Part shown: positions 49,747-59,889 of the stretch, piece after piece
Numbering within the stretch: the stretch's first letter is position 1
Layout of the letters: each line of letters opens with the position of its first letter
Origin: Mallotus nudiflorus
Taxonomy: Eukaryota > Streptophyta > Magnoliopsida > Malpighiales > Euphorbiaceae
Assembly: GCA_947683625.1 (NCBI GenBank)
Contig: CANTUR010000145.1
Span: forward strand, 3,055,501 to 3,119,500
DNA: 64,000 bases
Reading direction: 5' to 3'
The notes under the pieces: model-generated
The model's database searches: none
Told to the model about the DNA's origin: nothing
What the model saw: the letters and a program-made list of their open reading frames with translations, nothing else
Position numbers and translations under genes: made by a program

Positions 49747-51670
49747 TGTCACGACCCAAAACAGGGGCTATGACCGGCGCTAGGGAACGAGAATTCTTTC
49801 CAATCCAGAACTCGTAGTAAGCCTTTAAAATAAAATAAAAGCATGCAATAATAATAATATAAATAAATATTTTGCAGCGGAAATTAAAATCTCATATGCA
49901 ATAATAATAATCCACCAACTCATTTAATAAAACAACTCATCTTATATATATATAATTCTTCAATTCAAATTTTTGTTTCAATCCTTTAAAATACATATCT
50001 CAAACATATATAATACATACTGCTCACTAAAATAACTAATGCAGTGTCTAGAATACAAAATAAAATTAAGTAAGCAGTTTATATAGTAAAGCCGGGGCAG
50101 AAGAAATCCAGCGTAACGGTCTGCTACTGAGGTCTGAAGATGAAGACTCTCCTAAAAAATAGTTAACGGAGGGAAGTCAGATCTCACTGAGTGAATTGTT
50201 ATAATATATATACATGCATAACTAAATGACAAATGCACACATTCAACAGTATATATAATAAATATATATACAGGCAAAAACACGCAGATGCAGCAAAATC
50301 ATTTTATATAAATACTAAAAATAATATCCGATTATGAAGGATCAAATAGAACCTTAAATGATCGTAACCTCAAATAGTGTTAGACAAAACTCTAGCCATA
50401 CAGACTCACTTATTTCAAATAAATTCACTTGTTCCATTTGGATAGTAGACTAGCCCCGAGACACTAAGTCAATCGAGTTCCAGCAGTCTGACTGTCAGTG
50501 TGATTAGCTCCGAGACACTTGGTCAATCGAGCTCCAGCAATCACACTCCCAAATTACATCTCACATCAAATAAATCAATCTGATCAATATCCACAAATAG
50601 GTTAGTAATTTAACTTATAGTCTATCATCGTATCGGTACGTACTCGGTCCTAGTGTTGCCCACTAAGTAGCACGTTTTATTGATATCCTTCATTTAAAAA
50701 TAAGCTCATACATTCATAAAATAAAATGATGCATGACATTAATTAAAATAACAATAATAACCATTTATATACTAGAAATATACCAAAAATAAACCAAGTA
50801 TATTTCGAGTATATATACGTCAAATAAATTCAATTTAATTATAAAAATAAACTAGAAACTAGAAATAAATTATATATATACTTAAAAACATTTTAAGTAT
50901 AATTCATTAATAAACATGCATTTAATTTAAAATATACCAAAAATATACCTAAGCAATTACTAAACCATTTATGCATATTTCATAAAATTTAAACATACAT
51001 TTCTAAAACATGCAACCCTAAAACACGTATATATAAAATAACAACTCACAGTTATGCACTCCATGAGACGGATCCGACGGGCATGGTCCACTAAGCCTCG
51101 GTCTCGGCGCAACTAAACAAACAAACGACAATACGAAATTTGAATAAATCTAACGAAATTCTAGAGACTCGATCTAGAATACTGAACACAAAATAAGAAT
51201 AGGGATTTGACCAGATGTCACGTTTTACAAAAATTCTATTGAAAATTCGACAGAACCTCCCCTGTATAGCGGATATCTCTCTACTCAGAAAGTAGAGCCA
51301 GTCCTGTAAGAAAATACACTTCGAAAATACAAAGTCTCACAACCCCTCGGTCGGATTCCCAAACTACAATTTTACCGACCGAGGTTCACAATTCACGAGG
51401 TATCACATAACACATGAAAATGCCATAAATACCAAAAATACCCCTTAATAATCAAAATATAGCAAATTAGATATTTAAAACACTGAAAATAATCATTTAA
51501 CTGATAATTACCATAAAACCTTAATTTTAATAAAATATTATTAAAAATCTATAATTCTCGATAAATTCATAAATATTAACCAAAATACATTTTATAAATC
51601 CAAATTACATTATTAGTCCTAAAACATATTAAATATCATTAAAAACTCATTTATTTATAAAAATAGTATA
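49747..51670 (-). repeat. LTR D (family 1, minus orientation), left part
   Basis: Begins TGTCACGACC at 49747 inside the family-2 LTR, preceded by AATAG. It has the standard family-1 blocks, including CTCTACTCAGAAAGTAGAG at about 51279. It is interrupted at 51670 by the complete element and resumes at 63114. The remaining 400-500 bp and anything beyond lie past the window end, so I cannot tell a solo LTR from the end of a full element. Confidence 0.88.
51666..51670. repeat. Target duplication of the complete element, left copy (GTATA)
   Basis: GTATA precedes TGTAATATCC at 51671, and the same five bases follow the other end at 63109-63113. Confidence 0.95.
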
Positions 51671-52070
51671 TGTAATATCCCGTGTTTTTAAAAATATTTT
51701 TACACTGTACCGGGATATGCAGTGTTAATAATTTCTGTATATTATATGATATTTTTACGAGTTAATATGTATTTAAAACCTATTTTAATTGCTATGTATT
51801 ATTTTTAGTGTTTTACGTAAAATTTTTCCGGGACTTGCATTTTCGGGGAAATTTTCACGTAAACAATTTATTATTAATTATATTAAATATATTTTCGGAC
51901 TTGCATGAATTCATACGTATTTTTAAAATACTAAATAAAGCCTATGTGTGTGTATATTTATTTAATTAGGGTTTAATGTATTACCCTAATATTTTATTAT
52001 TTATTTATTTATTTATTGTTATTTAATTATTTTATTTATTATTAAATTATTTTATTATTATTTTATTATT

Positions 52071-52172
52071 TTATTTTATTTTTCTTTTTCTTTTTTCTTT
52101 TTTCTTTTTCTTTTTCTTTTCTTTTTTTTTTCTTTTCTTTCTTTCTTTTTCTTTTTTCTTCTTCTTCTTCTT
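52071..52172 (+). repeat. Pyrimidine-rich (CTTTTT)n tract in the 5' LTR
   Basis: About 100 bp of T and C (TTTTC units ending in CTT repeats) just upstream of the GC-rich block. The 3' LTR copy at 60262-60388 is longer because of CTT expansion. Such tracts are common next to plant transcription start regions, but no TATA box can be fixed in the A/T-rich sequence before it. Confidence 0.85.
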
Positions 52173-53342
52173 TCCTTCTCTCCCGCGCGCCCGACCACCA
52201 TCCTCCCTTCCCTCCCGCTGCAACTCCGGTCACCTACCGTCGGTGTGCCTCCCGGCTTGCCACCGCCGTTCCCAGCCATCCCTCGCCGCCAGCAGCTCCC
52301 TTCCCCGGCGCTGGCGAGCTAGTTTTCCTCTTTTGGGCAAAAATTGACCCTTCGCCGTTTCTCCCTCCTCCGGCCACCGTTTTTGACACCGCCGGTCTCT
52401 TTCTTCTCCTTGAGCTCCGATGAGTGTGATTCTAGCTTTGGTTTGAGCTAAAATGGTCTAGAATTGCTTAGGTTTTGATTTTGTCAATTTTGGCCTATTA
52501 GGGTTTTTGATTTTTTTGAGCTTCGAATTGGATGATTCATGAAAACTTCCTTCACAAATGTTGTTCCTAGTAGCTTAATCTACATGTATGAATTTTTGTA
52601 TAATTTTTGGAGATTGTTTGGATTTTTGGGTATTTTTGAATATTTTAATATTATTTTCTAATTTTCGGAAATTAATTATTTAAATTATGAAATTTGAGTT
52701 TATGGTTGAATTAGGTGTTGAAATGAATTATAGGAATTTATTTGGAATTTTTATGAATTTCTAAGTATTTATTTTGAATTAATTGAGTTTATGTGATTTT
52801 GAGAAATTAGGGTTAAATGTGTTTTTATTTGAATTTAATTGGTTAATTGGGTTTAATTATTGATATTATTGATAAATATGTTGAGAAAATTAATTTTGGA
52901 TAATTGTATGATTTTTGGTGAATTTTTGAAGTAATTTAAGTATATTTATATATATAGGGGTATTTTGGTAATTTTACCCTAAATTGTCTAAAAATGTAAT
53001 TTAATTGGTTTTAATAGTTATTTAAGGTATAAAAATGATTTCTACAAAATATTTAGTATTTTTAACTAATTAAAACTATTTTTCGTGAATTATTTTCAAT
53101 TATATATAATATACGGTTTTTCTAATAAAATGAGTTTTAATCGGTTTTTATAGTGTTTCAAGGTTAATTATGTAATTTTTACCTATGAGATGTATTACTA
53201 TGTTGTGAGGATATTTTTATTATATCTGGAATTATTCTGTGTTTGTGGACCCCGGTCGACAGATTATAGTCTGGAGTCCGACCGAGGGGTTGTGGATTTT
53301 TGTTGAGCTTGTATTTCAAAGTTTGTTTCTTTGCAGGGTCGG

Positions 53343-53362
53343 CTCTACTCTTTTGAGTAGAG
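53343..53362 (+). promoter_or_regulatory. Conserved LTR hairpin 1
   Basis: CTCTACTC, loop TTTT, GAGTAGAG: a perfect 8-bp stem, seven bases after the acceptor-like TTTCTTTGCAG. Equivalents occur in the other LTRs (for example 8767-8785 with a 3-nt loop; about 51279 with a 7-bp stem; about 37223 in family 2 with a different 6-bp stem and loop). Confidence 0.7.
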
Positions 53363-53370
53363 AGATGTCC

Positions 53371-53420
53371 GTTTTACAGGGAAGGTTCTGTCGGATTTTC
53401 GGTAGAATTCTCGTAAAACG
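53371..53420 (+). promoter_or_regulatory. Conserved LTR hairpin 2
   Basis: CGTTTTAC pairs with GTAAAACG about 35 bases downstream. Between them GAGGTTCTGCCG-type and CGGTAGAATTCTC-type sequences can also pair (best in the 3' LTR, about 61589-61640). It gives a long, nearly continuous stem of about 50 nt found in all family-1 LTRs and, with changes, in family 2. Confidence 0.6.
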
Positions 53421-54001
53421 TGATATCCAGTCGAACCCTAATTCTGTTTCCGTATTTTAATACTCTAGATTGAATTCTAGGATTTCTGTTAGGTTTATTC
53501 TGATGTCGATTATTTATTGCTTGTTAGTTGCACCGAGACCGAGGGCTAGTGGACCAGGCCCGTCGGACCTGTCTCGTGGAGCGCATTAGGTGAGTTACTA
53601 TACTATATATATATGCTTAGGATGCATGATTTAGAAATGCATGTTTTATGTTGATTAAATATGCATAAATAATTTGATTATTTCTTAAGTTTACATTAAG
53701 TATATTTTTGGTTTATTTTTGGTATATAATAAATTATATGCATATTTTGTGAATAAAATATACTTAAAATGTTTTTAAATATATTTCCAACTTAACTTAT
53801 AATTTGATTGAATGCATTTGACGTATATATACTCGAAATATACCTGATTTACTTTTGGTATATTTTCGGTATATATATGGTTTGTATTGCTATTTCATTT
53901 AAATTCATGCATCATTTATTGTGAATGAATGTTTTATATTATTTATTAATGAAGGATATCGATAGAACGTGCTACCTAGTGGGCAGCACTAGGACCGAGT
54001 A

Positions 54002-54013
54002 CGTACCGGTACG
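54002..54013. promoter_or_regulatory. Palindromic LTR core CGTACCGGTACG
   Basis: A perfect 12-bp palindrome in the most conserved GC-rich block, next to GTGCTACCTAGTGGGCAGCAC (53971-53991). Most other LTR copies keep at least GTACCGGTAC; the 3' LTR has one change (CGTATCGGTACG, 62217). Confidence 0.7.
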
Positions 54014-54459
54014 CCTATAGTATTTAGGCTATATTACTAACCATTTGTGGATATTGATTTGAATGTGATTATTGGATGTGTGAGATGTGGTTTGGGTGTG
54101 ATTGCTGGAGCTCGGTTGACCAAGTGTCTCGGGGCCAATCACACTGGCAGTCAGACTGCTGGAGCTCGGTTGACTTAGTGTCTCGGGGCCAGTCTACTGT
54201 CCAAATGGATTAAGTGGATATATTTGGAATAAGTGAGCCTGTATGGCTTGAGTGTTGTTTAACACTATTTTCTGAGGTTACGATATTCTAGGGTTCTATG
54301 TGATCCTTCATAAACTGGGATTTTTCAGTAAAATATATAAAAAATGATTTTTCTGCATCTGTATGAATTTGCCTGTATATATACATATTATATATATACT
54401 GTTGACTGTATGCATTATCACTTAGTGTGTATGTATATATATTATAATAATTCACTCAG

Positions 54460-54518
54460 TGAGGTCTGACTCCCCTCCGTTGACTATTTTTCAGGAGAGT
54501 CAACTTCTTCAGACCTCA
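54460..54518 (+). promoter_or_regulatory. Conserved LTR hairpin 3
   Basis: Outer stem TGAGGTCTGA (54460-54469) with TCAGACCTCA (54509-54518), inner stem GTTGACT (54479-54485) with AGTCAAC (54498-54504), and an apical loop containing TTTTTCAG, which also looks like a splice acceptor. The outer stem is perfect in the family-2 solo LTR (38273-38282 with 38319-38328), where the loop is quite different. Confidence 0.75.
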
Positions 54519-54905
54519 GTAGCAGGTCGATACGCCGGATTTCTTCCGCCCCGGCTTCTTTATGTAAATTGTCTACTTGAGTCTTATTTATTTTATCTAG
54601 ACACTGCAGTAGTTGTGAATTAAAGTATTGGATTTCATGTACTTTATTTTAAAGAGATGTACTACATTGAAACTGGATTTGTATTAAAGATTATATATAT
54701 GTGATGAGATGAGTTTTGAATTAAATCCAGTTGATATGGATGATATTATGATATTATGATTTTTATTTTCCGCTGCATATTATATTGTTACTGTTATTAT
54801 GACATGATTTATTTTATTTTTTTAGGCTTGCTACGGGTTCCGGATTCGAAAGAATTCCCGTTCCCTAGCGCCGGTCATGGCCCCTATTTTGGATCATGAC
54901 AAAGT

Positions 54906-54917
54906 TGGTATCAGAGC
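54906..54917 (+). other. Primer binding site, initiator-Met tRNA type
   Basis: TGGTATCAGAGC four bases after the LTR end at 54901, complementary to the 3' end of plant initiator methionine tRNA, the primer for minus-strand synthesis. Confidence 0.93.
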
Positions 54918-55098
54918 GGAGTTCTGTGTCAGGGCTTAGTTATGTGAGTTGTGGCCCTAGTTTTAAAGTTGTGTTTTCTGTTGGACTACTACAGTGTATT
55001 AGGTTCGAGTATGTCTTGATAAGTATTCTTTGCTGTAGTTTTCAGCGTTATTCCTCCGTTGTCTGTTTTGTCTGAATCTTTCCGTTTGTCTTTTTAGA

Positions 55099-57102
55099 AT
55101 GAGGAGGCGAGCGCGTGTCGCTCCACCGGTCGTTGAGGCCGAGGATGATGAGTCTTTTCAGGATGAGATTTTACCTCCTGAGCAGCCAGTTAGACGTAGA
55201 GGTCGTGGCAGAGGTAGACCTCGAGGAGCGGTAGGTCGCCGTAGGCAGAGAGAGTTACAGGACGAGGAGCCTGTTGAGCCTGAGTTTGATGTTCCTGTTC
55301 CTCCAGTTGTTCAGCCTGCCTATCAGCAGGGTATGTCTGACCCTGAGGCAGCTTTGTTCTATGCCCGAGTTGGCAGGATTGCTTTTGATGGTACTTCTGA
55401 TCCTTTAGATTTTCTGCATGCGATTGAGACTAGGACTCGGACTGCTCATACCGAGTACCAGCGGATCATGATCGTTGAGTTGTCTGTCAAGGGACCAGCC
55501 TTAGATTGGTTCATTCAGATGATCCAGCCCTATATGATGACGATGACCTGGGCTCAGTTTCGAGAGCGGTTCATGAGGAGATTTTGTCCAGAGCCTCTTC
55601 GTTTGAGTTATCGTCTCCGTTTGACTAGTATTTCTCGTGGAGATCGATCTGTAGAGGAGTATACCCGAGAGTTTCTTCGTCTGGGTAGATATGCTGAGGA
55701 TCTGATGCGAGATCAGTATTTCGCAGTCACTACGTATGTTACTGGTTTGGGTTCAGCTTTTGCTGGTATGCCTACAGCAGGTCTTACTCTCGAGTCTGTG
55801 ATTGAGCTAGCTAAGGAGATTGAGTTGAGATTAGTTAGGCAGGGAGCGATGCCTGATTATTATCAGTTGGGAGTTCAGTCGAGTGGATTGCAGGCTACTC
55901 CATATTCGAGTTTTCATGTTGGATCGAGTAGTCAGCAGCGAGGTTCGACTCAGCAGAGTCAGAGACAGCAGCAGTGAGTGCATCGGAGCAGTAGATATGG
56001 CCGTGGAGGTCAGCGTAGATCATTCAGATTTGGGTCAGGTGCTTCAAGCAATAGCAGTGGTCGTAGTTCTGGATCAGCGGCTAGTGTTTGTCAGACTTGT
56101 GGTAGAGTCCATCAGGGACCGTGTTATCTGACACCACTGACATGTTTCAGATGTGGGCAGACAGGACATTTTGCCAGATCGTGTCCTTACTCCGGATATC
56201 AGCAACAGCAGATTCCGCGATTCCCACAGCAGTCGATTGCTAGTGCAGCACTCGTGCCATTTCAGTTACCACCAGCCCAGCATCAGAGTTCCACTCAGTT
56301 TGTTCCACAACAGAGTCGTGGTAGAGGTACTAGAGGAGGTGCCAGAGGCGTTGGCCAGGCTTCTACCAGTCAGCAGGGAGGTCGAGGTCAGGCCAGAGTT
56401 TTCCATCTGACTCAGCAGGATGCTCAGGCATCTAATGCAGTCGTGGTAGGTATTGTTTCTGTTTGTTACCTGGATGCTTGGGTTTTGTTTGATCCGGGTG
56501 CCACGCATTCATTTGTTTCTCCTGTTTTTGCTTCTAAATGTTGTTGGCAAGCTTCGAGGATGGCTTTTCCTTTGTCTGTTGCCACTCCTCTGAGCGATTC
56601 TTTGGACGCCGATATTGTTCTTTCTGGTTGTCCAGTTCTCGTGGGAGATAGAGAATTACTCGCTGATTTGATTTTGTTGGATGTGATGGAGTTCGATGTT
56701 ATTTTGGGAATGGATTGGTTATCTCAGCACTTTGCCGTGGTAGATTGCAGGAATAAGGAGGTGACTTTTAGAATTCCTGGTGAAGTCGAATTTAAGTTTG
56801 TTGGTGATAGGAGTTCAGCACCTCAGAATCTTATTTCTGCTATTACAGCTAGGAAGTTGTTGAGGAAAGGTTGTCAGGGGTTTTTGGCATTGGTCAGGGA
56901 TACGTCAGTGGAGAAGTTATCACTCACAGATGTTCCTGTTGCTTGTGAGTTTCCTGATGTTTTTCCCGAGGAGTTGCCAGGTTTACCATCTCATAGAGAG
57001 ATTGAGTTCTGTATAGATGTGGTTCCAGGTACTACTCCTATATCTATGCCACCCTATCGTATGGCTCCTGCAGAGTTGAGAGAGTTGAAGGAGCAGTTGT
57101 AA
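55099..57102 (+). pseudogene. Gag and protease of the complete element, with in-frame stops
   Basis: The start is the ATG at 55099, the first in the frame after a roughly 180-bp leader. Residues 1-75 are basic and acidic low-complexity; the gag core (about 97-225) has DPLDFLHAIETRT, LDWFIQMIQPYM and FRERFMRRFCPEPLRLSYRL. TGA at 55975-55977 stops the frame at codon 293. The same frame continues with a degenerate CQTCGRVHQGPC knuckle, a canonical CFRCGQTGHFARSC knuckle (56143-56184), a Gln/Gly-rich linker and the protease active site VLFDPGATHSFVS (about 56485). Asp-Pro-Gly-Ala replaces Asp-Ser/Thr-Gly, as in other members of this lineage. TAA at 57100-57102 ends it in the RT lead-in. Gag forms the particle; the protease cleaves the polyprotein. 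Confidence 0.92.
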
Positions 57103-57105
57103 GAG

Positions 57106-59841
57106 TTGTTGGATAAGGGTTTTATCAGACCTAGTGTTTCTCTTTGGGGTGCACCAGTCCTGTTTGTGAAGAAGAAGGATGGTACCTTGAGACTGTGCAT
57201 TGACTACAGAGAGTTGAATAAGGTGACGGTGAAGAACAAGTATCCTCTCCCGAGGATAGATGATTTGTTTGATCAGCTACAGGGTGCACAGTTCTTTTCT
57301 AAGGTTGACTTGAGGTCGAGTTATTATCAGCTGCGAATCAGTGAAGCTGATATTCCTAAGACAGCGTTCCGCACTCGATATGGCCATTATGAGTTTCTGG
57401 TGATGTCTTTTAGTTTGACTAATGCACCAGCAGCTTTTATGGACCTGATGAACAGAGTATTCAGACCGTATATGGATCAGTTTATGGTAGTCTTCATTGA
57501 TGATATACTAGTATATTCGAGGAGTATGGAAGAGCACGTATATCATTTGAGGATTGTACTACAGACACTGAGAGATCATCAGCTTTATGCTAAATTCTCG
57601 AAGTGTGATTTTTGGATGGAGAGTGTTTCTTTTCTTAGACACGTAGTGTCTAAAGAAGGTATTCAGGTTGATCCACAGAAGATTGAGGCAGTATCTGAAT
57701 GGCTTAGACCTACTTCTGTTACGGAGATTCGGAGTTTTCTGGGTTTAGTCGGGTATTATAGGCAGTTTGTGCAGGATTTTTCCAGGATTGCAGCCCCTAT
57801 GACTCGCTTGACTCAGAAGAATGTTAGATTCGAGTGGTCAGAAGCTTGTGAGAACAGTTTTCAGTTATTGAAGGAGAAGTTGACCACAACGCCAGTATTA
57901 GCTTTGCCTAATAGTGTGGATAAGTTTACAGTTTACTGTGATGCCTCTAGAATTGGTCTTGGTTGTGTGTTGATGCAGAATGGAAGGGTGATAGCCTATG
58001 CTTCGAGGCAGTTGAAGAAGCATGAGCAGAACTATCCTACACATGATCTTGAGATGGCTGCAGTGATCTTTGCTTTGAAGATTTGGAGACATTATTTGTA
58101 CGGGGTGACTTGTGAGATATTTACTGATCACAAGAGCCTTAAGTACATTTTTCAGCAGCGAGATCTGAATTTGAGGCAGAGAAGATGGTTGGAATTGTTG
58201 AAGGATTATGATTGTGAGATTCTTTACCATCCGGGTAAAGCTAATGTGGTAGCAGATGCCTTGAGTAAGAAGTCCTCAGGTAGTCTTACTCACATCGGTG
58301 TTGAGAGGAGACCATTGATCCAGGAATTGCATCTGTTGGTGGATCAAGGTCTGATGATGAAGATTAGTAGATCAGGTGGACTGCTAGCTCAGTTTAAAGT
58401 GCGATCTGTACTAAAGGATAGGATTAAAGCAGCTCAGAGCCGAGATCCTATTCTGGAAGAGCTTGCAGAGAATGTTCGAGCAGGGAAGTTCACTGATTTC
58501 ACACTCGATGATGATGGTGTGTTGTGGATCAGTGGTAGATTGTGTGTTCCTGATGTGGATGACTTGAGAGAGGAGATTTTAGAGGAAGCACATTCTACAG
58601 CCTACAACGTTCATCCGGGTGTTACTAAGATGTACCACAGTATCAGAGATCTATACTGGTGGGATGGATTGAAGAAGGATGTTGCTGATTATGTTGCTAA
58701 GTGCTTGACGTGTCAGCAAGTGAAAGTCGAACATCAGAAGCCTTCTGGGAAGCTTCAGCCTCTTCCTATTCCCGAGTGGAAGTGGGAAAGGATAGCTATG
58801 GATTTTGTGGTCGGTTTACCTCGTTCGAAGGATGCATACGAATCCATCTGGGTGATCGTAGACAGATTGACGAAGTCTGCATATTTCTTGCCTGTGAAAG
58901 CCACATATTCAGTTGCTAGATTGGCGAAGTTGTATGTGAAGCATATTGTGTGCCTTCATGGAGTACCTGTGTCCATTGTGTCAGATAGAGGTTCAGTGTT
59001 CACTTCTCATTTTTGGTAGAAGTTGCAGGAAGCGATGGGCACTAGGTTGGATTTTAGTACTGCTTTTCATCCTCAGACAGATGGTCAGTCTGAGAGGACG
59101 ATCCAGACACTGGAAGATATGTTGAGGATGTGTGTCCTGGATTTAGGAGGTAGCTGGGATGATCATTTGTCGCTTGTTGAGTTTGCATATAATAACAGCT
59201 ACCATAGCAGTATTGGTATGGCACCGTATGAGGCATTGTATGGAAGGAAGTGTAGATCCCCGTTGAGTTGGGATGAGATTGGTGAGAGAGCTTTGACTGG
59301 ACCAGAGATGGTTCAGGATGCTGTAGAGAAAGTCGCCGTGATCAAGCGCAGATTAGAGACCGCAGTTAGTAGACAGAAGAGTTATGCGGATCCTAGGCGC
59401 AGAGATGTGGAGTTTCAGGCTGGAGATTTCGTTTTTCTGAAAGTATCTCCGATGAAGGGTGTGATGAGATTTGGTAGGAAGGGTAAGTTAGCACCGAGAT
59501 ACATTGGACCGTTTGAGATTCTGGAGAGAGTTGGCACTGTTGCATATCGGTTGGATTTGCCTCCGAGTATGTCACAAGTGCATCCAGTATTTCATATCTC
59601 GATGTTGAGGAAGTATATCTTAGACCCTTCACACGTGTTGCAGCCTGATAGTGTGGAAGTGAGTGAAGATTTGACGTTTGTGGAAGAACCTGTGGCGATT
59701 GTTGATTTTCAAGTTCGACAGTTGCGATCGAAGCAGATTCCGATGGTCAAGGTTCTATGGCGTAGCGACAGAGTTGAAGAGCATACGTGGGAGACTGAAG
59801 CTGAGATGCGAGCTTCTTACCCGTATCTCTTTCCTTCTTGA
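57106..59841 (+). pseudogene. RT, RNase H, integrase and chromodomain of the complete element
   Basis: Same frame as gag. RT has CIDYRELNKVTVKNKYPLPR, FFSKVDLRSSYYQLRI and catalytic FIDDILV (57493-57504). RNase H follows with the acidic residues in CDASRIGLG, DLEMAAV, FTDHKS and ADALS. Integrase has the zinc-binding H-x6-H-x29-C-x2-C (AHSTAYNVHPG ... CLTC), the first Asp in AMDFVVGLP, the second in SDRGSVF and Glu in DGQSE, at the standard D-x35-E spacing. TAG at 59017-59019 cuts the integrase core between the second Asp and the Glu. Beyond it lie the GPY/F segment (RYIGPFEILERVGTVAYRL) and the chromodomain QVRQLRSKQIPMVKVLWRSD...EEHTWE, ending TGA at 59839-59841. No catalytic residue is missing. 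Confidence 0.93.
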
Positions 59842-59876
59842 TCTTTTCTTTTTAGAATTCGGGGACGAATTCTTAT

Positions 59877-59889
59877 AAGGGGGGGAGAC
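59877..59889 (+). other. Polypurine tract of the complete element
   Basis: AAGGGGGGGAGAC directly before the 3' LTR start TGTAATATC at 59890; primer for plus-strand DNA synthesis. Confidence 0.92.

Larger units (their letters stand above)
51671..54901 (+). repeat. 5' LTR of the complete element (3,231 bp)
   Basis: TGTAATATCC ... TCATGACA. In order it holds an AT-rich start, a pyrimidine tract (52071-52172), a GC-rich block to about 52420, an AT-rich block, a TTTCTTTGCAG end at 53336, a GC-rich block with two hairpins (53343-53430), ATTAGGTGAGTT at 53586, a core with the CGTACCGGTACG palindrome (54002-54013), paired GGAGCTCGGTTGAC repeats, the long hairpin 54460-54518 and a TTTTTTTAG/GC site at 54825. 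The donor-like site reads CCGATGAGTG here (52418) but CCGGTGAGTG in the 3' LTR. Confidence 0.95.

Noticed and set aside
52076..52279. Lys-rich minus-strand frame
   Set aside because: Antisense reading of the same pyrimidine tract in the 5' LTR.
57898..58230. 110-residue minus-strand frame
   Set aside because: Antisense of the well-conserved RNase H region; no motif of its own.
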